DNA from: GWE2-40-63 sp041664345
GTDB lineage: Bacteria > Bacteroidota > Bacteroidia > Bacteroidales > SZUA-534
Reading direction: 5' to 3'
Assembly: GCA_041664345.1 (NCBI GenBank)
Contig: JBAYKX010000024.1
Span: forward strand, 1 to 64,000
Length of the DNA stretch: 64,000 nt
The notes under the pieces were generated by a model that did no database searches, was not told the origin of the DNA, and saw nothing but the letters and a program-made list of their open reading frames with translations. The translations under genes were made by a program, and so were the position numbers. Below are positions 46,118 through 54,466 of this stretch, piece after piece. Every line of letters starts with the position of its first letter. Positions within the stretch are counted from its first letter, which is position 1.

Positions 46118-46259
46118 GGGTTATCACTATTAAGTCCATTGTTAACTAATTATTCAACCAAAAGAATGAAAATAATTAATAATTTAACTAAAAAAGGGTA
46201 AGTAAGTTTAGAATTATAATCAATTTATTATTAACAATCCTTGCTTTGATTTTTTACTT

Positions 46260-46291
46260 TTTGCTCAACTTGTGATATTTAATTACATTTG
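46260..46291 (+). promoter_or_regulatory. Promoter of the beta-lactamase-family hydrolase gene
   Basis: TTTG (46260-46263), 20 bases, then TACATTTG (46284-46291). Both elements match the Bacteroidota consensus exactly, and the start codon is 24 bases downstream. Confidence 0.65.
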
Positions 46292-46314
46292 ATTCCAATC
46301 AAAAAAAGAGAATT

Positions 46315-47472
46315 ATGAAAAAAACGACGAAAGGAATATCCATTTTTGCAATAGTTATGGCTGTTTTGCTGGTGGCTTATTTTGCCTTACCGCAATATGC
46401 GCGCCGTGCACTGGTTTATCAAAAAGCGGGTATCGATGATTTAACTATGTTTGACAATCGCGAAGTAAATACAGCTAACCCACAGGAATGGGAAACCAGC
46501 ACCAAATTGCAAGGTTACCGGTTGGATGATTCTACCCTAAAAGCTTTTAATGAGCTTCAAACCATTGCCTACTTGATTATAAAAGATAAAAAAATAATTT
46601 TTGAACAATATTGGGATGGATATGGCCCGGAATCACGAACCAATTCATTCTCCATGGCCAAAAGTATTATTGGTCTGTTAATTGGTGCTGCAGTTGACGA
46701 TGGATATATTAAAAGCATGGAGCAACCGGTTTCCGATTTTATTGAAGAATACCGTACTCCGGAAAATAGCAAACTTACCATCAGAGAATTATTAACCATG
46801 AGTTCGGGACTGAATTGGAATGAGAGTTATGGTTCACTTTTCAGTAAAACCACGGAAGCTTATTATGGAAAAGACATTAACAATCTGATTTATTCGTTAA
46901 AAGTGATTGAGAAACCGGGTGTTCAGTTTAAATACTTAAGTGGCAACAGTCAACTATTGGCCATGGTAGTTGAAAAAGCTACCGGTAAAAAAGTAGCCGA
47001 ATATGCATCCGAAAAATTCTGGAAACCCATGGGTGCCGTAAATCAAGCGCTTTGGAGCCTAGATGCCAACAATGGAATGGAAAAAGCTTATTGCTGTTTC
47101 AATTCCAATGCCCGTGATTTTGCCCGTTGGGGACAATTGGTTTTGAACCAAGGAACCTGGAATGGTGACACCCTGATATCGCCCGATTACATAAGGCTAT
47201 CAACTCAACCCGCATCGAATTTAGTGGACGAAACCGGCAATGCCGTTGATTATTACGGATATCAATGGTGGATTCAGCATTTGAATGGCGAACCGGTGCC
47301 TTATATGCGGGGCATTTTGGGGCAATATGTGTTTGTAATTCCTTCAGAAAATGCCGTGGTGGTAAGGTTGGGACATCTACGGAATGAAGGAAAAAAGAAT
47401 CATCATCCTTTGGATACCTATTTGTACTTGGAGACTGCAGAGAAGATATTATCAAGTTATTCTAATAAGTGA
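46315..47472 (+). CDS. Serine hydrolase of the beta-lactamase / class C family
   Basis: 385 residues. An N-terminal signal anchor (about 7-25) places the enzyme outside the inner membrane. The active-site tetrad SxxK is Ser113-Met-Ala-Lys116 in NSFSMAKSIIG. The Tyr motif appears as KYLSGNSQLL (about 204-213), and GYQWWIQH and the late GQYVFVIPSENAVVV fit family members such as 6-aminohexanoate hydrolase and EstB-like esterases. This group seldom acts on beta-lactams; esterase, amidase or D-peptidase activity is more likely. The next gene, 33 bases downstream on the same strand, is a CE1-like esterase gene, so the two probably form an operon. Confidence 0.88.
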   Translation: MKKTTKGISIFAIVMAVLLVAYFALPQYARRALVYQKAGIDDLTMFDNREVNTANPQEWETSTKLQGYRLDDSTLKAFNELQTIAYLIIKDKKIIFEQYWDGYGPESRTNSFSMAKSIIGLLIGAAVDDGYIKSMEQPVSDFIEEYRTPENSKLTIRELLTMSSGLNWNESYGSLFSKTTEAYYGKDINNLIYSLKVIEKPGVQFKYLSGNSQLLAMVVEKATGKKVAEYASEKFWKPMGAVNQALWSLDANNGMEKAYCCFNSNARDFARWGQLVLNQGTWNGDTLISPDYIRLSTQPASNLVDETGNAVDYYGYQWWIQHLNGEPVPYMRGILGQYVFVIPSENAVVVRLGHLRNEGKKNHHPLDTYLYLETAEKILSSYSNK

Positions 47473-47505
47473 ATCAATTGAAACGTAATTTTTAACAGTA
47501 TAAAA

Positions 47506-48678
47506 ATGAAAAATAGATTCTTATCAGTCGTTTTGTTTCTAAGTCTTATTAGCTTAAAAGTAGAAGCACAGCAAGCATTGTGGGGTGAAGATGTAATTAC
47601 CTCACCCGAAATAAATACGGATCAAACCGTCACGTTTCGCTATCTGGCTCCCGATGCCAAGGAAGTGAAAATTAGCGGAGACTGGTTTCCCAGCAAGGAT
47701 TGGGTGCCCGGTTCGGAAATGATGAACAAAAATGAAAAAGGAATTTGGAGCTAAACAACAACGGTCCTTCCATCCGACCTTTACAGTTATTCATTTATAG
47801 TGGATGGATTGAAAACCACCGACCCAAACAATGTATATCTGATACGCGATGTGGCCACCGTGTTTAATGTGTTTATTGTGGGTGGTGGAAAAGCCGATTT
47901 GTATGCTGTGAAAAAAGTTCCTCACGGTTCTGTAACCCGAAGGTGGTATGATTCCCCTGGAATTGGGTTAAACCGCCGCATCACCATTTACACCCCACCG
48001 GGGTACGAAACAAGTAAAGAAAAATACCCTGTACTTTACTTACTTCATGGTATGGGAGGTGATGAAGAGGCTTGGATGGCGTTAGGTCGCACTTCGCAAA
48101 TAATGGACAATTTGATTGCACAAGGCAAAGCAAAACCCATGTTGGTAGTAATGACCAATGGAAATGTTTCGCAAGAAGCCGCACCTGGCGAATCCAGTTT
48201 AGGTTTTTACAAACCCACATTTCAGCTTCCAAATACCATGAATGGAAAATTTGAGGAATCGTTTATGGATGTGATTCAATTTGTGGAAAGCAATTACCGG
48301 GTAAAGGCTGAAAAAAGCGGCCGTGCCATTGCCGGCTTGTCCATGGGCGGATTCCATTCGCTTCACATTTCACGATATTATGCCAACACCTTCGATTATG
48401 TAGGTCTGTTTTCGGCTGCTATTTTGCCCGATACCAGTGTAGCTTCTAAGATATATGAAAATTTAGATGCCACTTTGGAAACTCAAATGAAAAATGGGTA
48501 CAAACTCTATTGGATTGGAATGGGTAAAACCGATTTTCTTTATAATGATGGTAAAGCCTATCGTGCCCGTCTTGATAAAATAGGAATGAAATATACATAC
48601 ATGGAAAGTGAAGGAGGTCATACCTGGACAAACTGGCGGGTTTACCTATCGGATTTTGTACCCTTATTGTTTCAATAA
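47506..48678 (+). pseudogene. CE1-type esterase gene (feruloyl/acetyl-xylan esterase-like) with one in-frame stop
   Basis: One frame from ATG 47506 to TAA 48678, interrupted only by TAA at 47752-47754. Before the stop: a signal peptide (1-22) and an immunoglobulin-like E-set/CBM48-type domain (RYLAPDAKEVKISGDW). After it the same domain resumes (LYSYSFIVDGLKTTDPNN) and leads into an alpha/beta hydrolase: LLHGMGGDEEAW, the nucleophile elbow GLSMGGFHS, an Asp in GKTDFLYND and the His in EGGHTWTNW. Relatives read Tyr where the stop lies (WSYTT), a one-base change from TAT or TAC. The catalytic part would not be secreted without the N-terminal piece. Confidence 0.85.
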
Positions 48679-48800
48679 AACAATTTAAGGAATTAACGAT
48701 TAAAAGAATCGCAAACCAAAGATAAACAAGGGTAAGACAATCTATACGATCTGGGTTTATAGGCATTGTTAGGCTTCATGCAAAAAAAGACTATGAGATA

Positions 48801-48837
48801 TTGGCATTTGTACCAAAATATGTATATTTGGTACAAA
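48801..48837 (+). promoter_or_regulatory. Fic promoter overlapped by a perfect operator-like palindrome
   Basis: Promoter: TTG (48801-48803), 19 bases, TATATTTG (48823-48830). Palindrome: TTTGTACCAAA (48807-48817), 9 bases, TTTGGTACAAA (48827-48837). The right arm covers the end of the -7 element, and the start codon is 10 bases beyond it. A protein bound here would block transcription; the gene's own C-terminal winged helix is the obvious candidate. Confidence 0.7.
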
Positions 48838-48847
48838 TAAAAAGAAT

Positions 48848-49930
48848 ATGGAACAAAATGCACCACATTATAAACTTGACAGACTTCCTCCATTAAGAGA
48901 GAAAGTTGAAACAATTGCAATTTTAAGACAGGCAAATAAATCAACAGCTGCACTGGCGGAATTAAAAGGGATTGCAAAAACAATCCCAAATCAGGCAATG
49001 TTGATAAATGCAATTGTTCTACAGGAAGCGAAAGACAGTTCTGAAATTGAAAATATAATTACAACCCAAGACGAGTTGTATAAAGCTTTGACTATAAATA
49101 AAACAAAAATTTCAGCAGAGACGAAAGAGGTTGTTAATTATCGAACTGCTATTTTACATGGATTTGATTATGTGAAAAGACAAGGATTTTTAAAATTAAA
49201 TGATATCGTAAGCATCCAACAAGAATTAGTTGATAACAAAGCTGGAATAAGAAGCATACCAGGAACCGTACTAAAAAATGATAAAACAGGTGAAATAGTT
49301 TATACTCCACCACAGGATAAGTCAGAAATACTTGACTTATTGACCAACTTCATTAATCACTACAACAAAAATGAAGAAGAATTAACACCATTAATAAACT
49401 TAGCAATACTTCACTACCAATTTGAAAGTATTCACCCTTTTTATGATGGCAATGGCAGGACAGGTAGGATTTTGAATATTTTATATTTAATTCTTAACGG
49501 GTTGATTGATGTTCCAATATTATATTTGAGTTCATACATCATTGAAAATAAACCTGAGTATTATAAATTACTCAACAAAACAAATAGGACTGGAGAATGG
49601 GAAGAATGGATACTTTTTATGCTCAAAGCAGTAGAAAGTACTTCGAAAAATACAATCGGAAAAATAACCAAAATAAAAAACCAATTAGATAGAACCATTG
49701 AAATAGTGCAACAAGAAACACCAAAGATTTATAGAAAAGAACTGGTTGAACTGTTATTTGAGCAACCGTATTCAAAGATTGATTTTGTTGTTAATAGATT
49801 GAATGTAGAGAGAAAGGCCGCATCCAGATATCTAAGAGAACTGGAGGATATTGGAATATTGGAATCTCAAAAAATTGGGCGAGAGACATTGTATATAAAC
49901 AAAGACTTAATTGAAATTTTAAAACAATAA
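48848..49930 (+). CDS. Class II Fic family AMP-transferase with C-terminal winged helix
   Basis: 360 residues. An N-terminal Fic_N-type domain (about 5-95) contains the inhibitory motif SSEIEN (Ser64 to Asn69), matching S/T-xxx-E-G/N, which keeps class II Fic proteins off. The Fic core has the full motif HPFYDGNGR (196-204), with His196 as catalytic base. The last 80 residues (about 280-360, ELVELLFEQPYSKIDFVVNRLNVERKAASRYLRELEDIGILE) form a winged helix. The protein should therefore AMPylate a target and bind DNA. The gene is single and has a self-contained promoter with a palindrome over it. Target unknown. Confidence 0.93.
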   Translation: MEQNAPHYKLDRLPPLREKVETIAILRQANKSTAALAELKGIAKTIPNQAMLINAIVLQEAKDSSEIENIITTQDELYKALTINKTKISAETKEVVNYRTAILHGFDYVKRQGFLKLNDIVSIQQELVDNKAGIRSIPGTVLKNDKTGEIVYTPPQDKSEILDLLTNFINHYNKNEEELTPLINLAILHYQFESIHPFYDGNGRTGRILNILYLILNGLIDVPILYLSSYIIENKPEYYKLLNKTNRTGEWEEWILFMLKAVESTSKNTIGKITKIKNQLDRTIEIVQQETPKIYRKELVELLFEQPYSKIDFVVNRLNVERKAASRYLRELEDIGILESQKIGRETLYINKDLIEILKQ

Positions 49931-50239
49931 TAAACCAAAGCCTAACCCGCTATTAACCCAATACTGCAACTCGCTAATTTTAAGCGTATTCGCATTTGTT
50001 AACCCAGACTCAACTGAATTTAAGGCTATTTGGTAAAAACGTTAACTTGGACTCAAAAATTTAATTCGGCTATGGAGCAACCTTTAAACTGGAAAGTAAT
50101 CAAAAAACCCTGTGCTAATGGCTAGGATTAGCACACATTTTGGTCACAGAAAATTACTACTTGAGAATCATTGACTGGAATTGTCAAGGCATTGTTATAG
50201 GATTATCTTCAAACAAACTTTTGATGTTTTGAAAAAATG

Positions 50240-50287
50240 TTTATCTTGCTTCAAGATAAACCATATTCAATATAAACCATATTCAAT
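50240..50287. repeat. Inverted repeat plus tandem repeat before the propeller-like gene
   Basis: TTTATCTTG (50240-50248) and CAAGATAAA (50252-50260) form a perfect 9-bp inverted repeat with a CTT centre. Overlapping its end, ATAAACCATATTCAAT occurs twice in tandem without mismatch (50256-50271 and 50272-50287), five bases before the start codon. The remainder of the 49931-50292 gap holds nothing I recognise. Confidence 0.6.
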
Positions 50288-50292
50288 TTATC

Positions 50293-53200
50293 ATGAAAAC
50301 AATATTTTTCTGTTTGGGCATATTAACTGCACTTCCTTTATATTCACAAGTATTTACCGAGTTTGCAAAAACATTACCTATTGCTGATTCATCAGCTACA
50401 TGGAGCGAATTAGGTTCTTCCATTGCAATTGATGGCGACTATGCTGTAATAGGAATGCCTGAAGTAAGTCCTAGAAAAGGTAAGCTTCTTATCTATTATA
50501 AAAACAACCAATCATGGGAGCCTATTGCTGAGTTGTCAAATTCTTTTGGATATTATAGTTTAGGTTTAGTAGTTAGTATTTCTGGAAATACAATAGTTGC
50601 AGGATGTAAGTATGCTGGTACTGAGGAATTCCCAAGTAGTGGAGTGGCTTTTGTTTATGTTAAACCTGAAGGAGGATGGAAAGATATGACAGAAACAGCT
50701 ACACTTACCTCATCCAATAAGTATGATATGAATTATTTTGGTAGTTCAGTAGATATTGAAGGAAATACAATTGTAATTGGGGCCTTTTTAAATAGTATAG
50801 ATTATAAAAGAACTGGAGCCTCATATATTTTCGAAAAACCAACCAATGGGTGGACTGACATGACAGAAACAGCTATGCTTACCGCTTCTGACAAAAAAAA
50901 TAACGATTATTTTGGCTGCTCGGTTCATATATCTAACAATTTGGTCATTGTAGGAGCTGAAAAAGCTACTGGTATTATTAATAATAGCGGATCAGCATAT
51001 TTATATCAAAAACCAAATTCTGGGTGGATTGATATGACCGAAACGGCTAAGCTATATGCTAATGATGGTATATCTGGTGATGGATTCGGAGGGGCTGTGT
51101 GTGTATCAGGTAATATTGTAGCAATTGGTGCAAAATATGAGGATAGCATCTCAACAAATTCTGGGTCGGTTTATGTATTTGAAAAACCTGAGAATGGTTG
51201 GGGAAATATGGCAGAAACAAAGAAAATAGTTGCTTCTGATGCAGGATATAATTCTTCATTTGGATATTCTTTATCAATAATTGGGGATACAATTTTTGTG
51301 GGAAGTCCCGATCACAAATATAGGGGTGCTGTTTATGTATTTGCAAAACCTGATTCAGGATGGTCTTATTTAACCGAAACTGCAAAAATAATAGAGTTTA
51401 ATTCAAAATATGATAATAAATTTGGTACATCCATTGCCATATCAGGCGATTATCTTCTTTCCGGAGCACCTTGTAATGTTGATAAAGGTGATAGAAGTGG
51501 CGCTGTATTTGTTTTTCAAAGTACTGAAAACGGATGGAAAGAAAATTATTTATTACAGAAACTTTTACCCCCAACTTATCAAAATACAACTGGTTTTTAT
51601 TATGGTGAATCAGTATCAATTTACAAAGACTATGCTGTAGTTGGGGCTGAAAACTATATGAATAGTAAAGGCATAGCATATGTATTGCATTTTAATAATA
51701 ATACATGGGAAAATATTGCTATTCTTCAAGCTTCTGATGGAGAAATGAATGAATATTTTGGTTCTTCAGTTTATATAAATGATGGTGTTATTGCTATTGG
51801 TGCATATTGGCATAATGGTGGAGCATTCCATGGAGGTGCTGTATATGTATATGAAAAACCTGCTGGTGGGTGGACTAATATGACTGAAACGGTAAAAGTT
51901 TTACCTAACGATATATCAGGTTTTGATAGATTTGGTGAATCGTTATGTATTTCTGGGAATACCCTTGTTGTTGGAGGATTGTTGAGTAAAGTAAATAATC
52001 AAGAGACAGGGGCAGTTTATGTTTTTGAGAAACCTGCTTCTGGATGGGTTGATATTACACAAAAAGCAAAACTTTATGCATCCGACGGCGAAAATGGTGA
52101 CTATTTTGGTATTGATATTGGGTTGTCAGGCAGTACTATAATTGTTGGTGCATATTATGATAATACCGATTTTGAGAGAACTGGTTCAGCATATATTTTT
52201 GAAAAACCGGTAAGCGGATGGACTAATAGGACAGAAACGGCTAAGCTATTAGTCTCCAATAGAAAACAATATGAATATTTTGGTAGTTCTGTTGATATTT
52301 ATGAAAATACCGCTGTTGTTGGCTCACAATATGGTAATGGTTTTAATGTTAAGTCAGGATTGGTTTATGTTTTTGAGAAACCGGCTAATGGTTGGAGTAA
52401 TATCAATGAAACAGCTATTCTAAGCTCATCGGATGCAGAAAATGAAGATCGATTTGGTTGTTCCGTTAGTATTTATAATAGTACAATTATAGCAAGCGCG
52501 TATTCAGATGATGATAGAGGATATGATATGGGAGCTGTTTATGTATTTGAAAAAGCTGATTCCACATGGTTAAATTCTAATGAATCATATAAATTAACAG
52601 TTTCAGGCAGTGGACATTACAATAATTTTGGTTACGATATTGATTTATATGAAAATGTATTTGTTTCTGGGGCCTATCAATACGATAATGAGCTTGGACA
52701 AAACGGTGGAGCTGCTTACTTTTTTAAAAAATCTGACATATTCAGTATAACACAACATCCCGTAGATATTAATAATGCATGTTTAAATAGTATAGTTAAT
52801 TTTAGTATTCAGGGTAATAATATTTTAAATTATCAATGGCAGTTATCAATAAACAATGGATTAACTTTCATCAATATAGTTGAAGCAGGTGATTATCAAT
52901 ATCCAAATAACAGAACACTTCAGGTTAACGTTGATTCAACTATGAATAGCAATATGTATCGATGCATTGTTTCAAATCAAAATAATATTGACACCTCTGA
53001 TGTAGCAATACTTCATTTAGATAATTCTGCTCCCGTAATTACTTCAGTACATTCTGATACTACAATTATTTTTAATTCCGATAATTTAATATTACCTGAT
53101 TTTACAGGTGATGTAGAAGCTTACAATTATTGTGACTCAAGGCTTAGTATTACTCAAATTCCTGAGGCCGGTTCTGTAATTCAAGATGATGTAACTAATG

Positions 53201-53523
53201 TAACCATAACGGTAACTGATAATAAGGGTATTGCAACTTCTATAAGTTTTAGGGTTTTTTATGAAATAGTTGGGTATGTTGAAAATGAATCTGAATTTAT
53301 TTCTATACATCCAAATCCTGTAAATGATTTGTTAAATGTTAGTTTTAATGAAAAGGAGATAGATTTTATAAAGTTATATAATAGCTCAGGAACAATGATT
53401 TATGCTGATTTTAAGGTAGAGGATAATACTAGTATTGATATGCGAAATTTCTCGACAGGTATATATTATGTTACTATTAGCATTGATAAAAAACGATACA
53501 TGCATAAAATAATTTGCCAATAA
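50293..53523 (+). CDS. T9SS-secreted protein of FG-GAP/propeller-like repeats
   Basis: 1076 residues. A signal peptide (1-18) is followed by about 13 units of 50-60 residues (about 30-820). Each contains a FGxSVxIxGNTIVVGA strand pair and a turn of the type YVFEKPxxGWxxMTETAKL, for example FEKPTNGWTDMTETAML and YEKPAGGWTNMTETVKV. The pattern is that of FG-GAP/integrin-type beta-propeller blades, enough for two propellers. An Ig-like region with two Cys (about 825-920) and a HYR-like region (about 925-1000) follow, then a type A T9SS sorting domain (SIHPNPVNDLLNVSF to the end). It should be exported to or beyond the cell surface. No enzyme motif seen; ligand binding or adhesion is inferred. 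Confidence 0.85.
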   Translation: MKTIFFCLGILTALPLYSQVFTEFAKTLPIADSSATWSELGSSIAIDGDYAVIGMPEVSPRKGKLLIYYKNNQSWEPIAELSNSFGYYSLGLVVSISGNTIVAGCKYAGTEEFPSSGVAFVYVKPEGGWKDMTETATLTSSNKYDMNYFGSSVDIEGNTIVIGAFLNSIDYKRTGASYIFEKPTNGWTDMTETAMLTASDKKNNDYFGCSVHISNNLVIVGAEKATGIINNSGSAYLYQKPNSGWIDMTETAKLYANDGISGDGFGGAVCVSGNIVAIGAKYEDSISTNSGSVYVFEKPENGWGNMAETKKIVASDAGYNSSFGYSLSIIGDTIFVGSPDHKYRGAVYVFAKPDSGWSYLTETAKIIEFNSKYDNKFGTSIAISGDYLLSGAPCNVDKGDRSGAVFVFQSTENGWKENYLLQKLLPPTYQNTTGFYYGESVSIYKDYAVVGAENYMNSKGIAYVLHFNNNTWENIAILQASDGEMNEYFGSSVYINDGVIAIGAYWHNGGAFHGGAVYVYEKPAGGWTNMTETVKVLPNDISGFDRFGESLCISGNTLVVGGLLSKVNNQETGAVYVFEKPASGWVDITQKAKLYASDGENGDYFGIDIGLSGSTIIVGAYYDNTDFERTGSAYIFEKPVSGWTNRTETAKLLVSNRKQYEYFGSSVDIYENTAVVGSQYGNGFNVKSGLVYVFEKPANGWSNINETAILSSSDAENEDRFGCSVSIYNSTIIASAYSDDDRGYDMGAVYVFEKADSTWLNSNESYKLTVSGSGHYNNFGYDIDLYENVFVSGAYQYDNELGQNGGAAYFFKKSDIFSITQHPVDINNACLNSIVNFSIQGNNILNYQWQLSINNGLTFINIVEAGDYQYPNNRTLQVNVDSTMNSNMYRCIVSNQNNIDTSDVAILHLDNSAPVITSVHSDTTIIFNSDNLILPDFTGDVEAYNYCDSRLSITQIPEAGSVIQDDVTNVTITVTDNKGIATSISFRVFYEIVGYVENESEFISIHPNPVNDLLNVSFNEKEIDFIKLYNSSGTMIYADFKVEDNTSIDMRNFSTGIYYVTISIDKKRYMHKIICQ

Positions 53524-53646
53524 AGAGTAATAAGTCATTGTAATTCACATTCGATTGAATACTTTGGAAGTGTAATTTTTTAAAAAGTTAACTTGGAAAT
53601 GTAAATTTATTTCAACATGAAGTAAACCATAAATATCCGTGAACTC

Positions 53647-54459
53647 ATGAAATTAAAATCATTTTTTATAGCCTTCATACTATGTGTAGAGGTAATTACA
53701 TCCGCTTATGCCCAAACATTTAAAAACCCAGAACTTTCAATTTCCAGCATCGGAAAAAACCGATGGATTATTCAAACTACCGACAACAATACCATGTATT
53801 TGGTTGAGGGAACTAAAAAAGCACTCCTTATTGATACCGGTAACAAATGCAATCAGTTCGATTCCATTGTTCGCTTGATAACAAAAAAGCCGCTCGAAGT
53901 AGTCCTAACCCATGCCCATTCTGACCATACAGGCAACATTGATGCATTTGATGAAATCTATCTGCATCGAGCCGATACCGTTTTGCTGGATAAAAGCTAT
54001 CAAGGAAAACTGCATTTTATAAGCGATGGTGACCAGTTAGATTTGGGTGGAACCATTCTGGAAGTGGTTCATACGCCAGCTCACACACCAGGCTCCATTG
54101 TACTAATGGATAAGGAGGTTGGTTATTGTTATTCAGGCGATGCTTTTGGTTCGGGGCAGGTTTGGCTTCAATTACGACCCACGGCTCCAATGAAAACCTA
54201 TATCGGCTCCTGCGAAAAAATGGAAAAGTGGCTGGAAAAAGGTATAGACAGCATTTATTGTGGCCACTATTTTTATGCCAAGCAAGCTTTTTCAAAGGAG
54301 TACATTACCAATATGCGGATTCTGGCTGAATCGTTGGAAAATGGTACAAATTTAAAAGGGGAGCCTTATCCAATTATTGTGTCATTTGGGGCCGATCATC
54401 CAATGATAATTACTTTGGGTTTAGCAGGTATTGTGTATGACCCGGAACATATCAAGTAA
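53647..54459 (+). CDS. MBL-fold metallohydrolase, exported
   Basis: 270 residues with a signal peptide (about 1-23). The metallo-beta-lactamase fold motif THAHSDHTGNID (about 91-102) supplies the first metal ligands; HTPAHTPGSIVLMD (about 143-156) and YSGDAFGSG (about 165) supply the third His and bridging Asp, and YCGHYFY (about 205) the last His. That gives a complete two-metal site. The substrate is not predictable: the family ranges from glyoxalase II to lactonases and alkyl sulfatases. It converges on the CotH gene with only 7 bases between the stops. Confidence 0.9.
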   Translation: MKLKSFFIAFILCVEVITSAYAQTFKNPELSISSIGKNRWIIQTTDNNTMYLVEGTKKALLIDTGNKCNQFDSIVRLITKKPLEVVLTHAHSDHTGNIDAFDEIYLHRADTVLLDKSYQGKLHFISDGDQLDLGGTILEVVHTPAHTPGSIVLMDKEVGYCYSGDAFGSGQVWLQLRPTAPMKTYIGSCEKMEKWLEKGIDSIYCGHYFYAKQAFSKEYITNMRILAESLENGTNLKGEPYPIIVSFGADHPMIITLGLAGIVYDPEHIK

Positions 54460-54466
54460 AAACTGT

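Noticed and set aside
46315..47472. Beta-lactam resistance gene
   Set aside because: SxxK and fold are present, but the sequence fits the esterase/amidase-like branch, and the setting is next to an esterase gene.
39167..47754. Stop-codon recoding (TAG and TAA read as amino acids) to explain the in-frame stops
   Set aside because: The same codons end almost every intact gene in the window, including TAG for several short genes, and no recoding element is visible.
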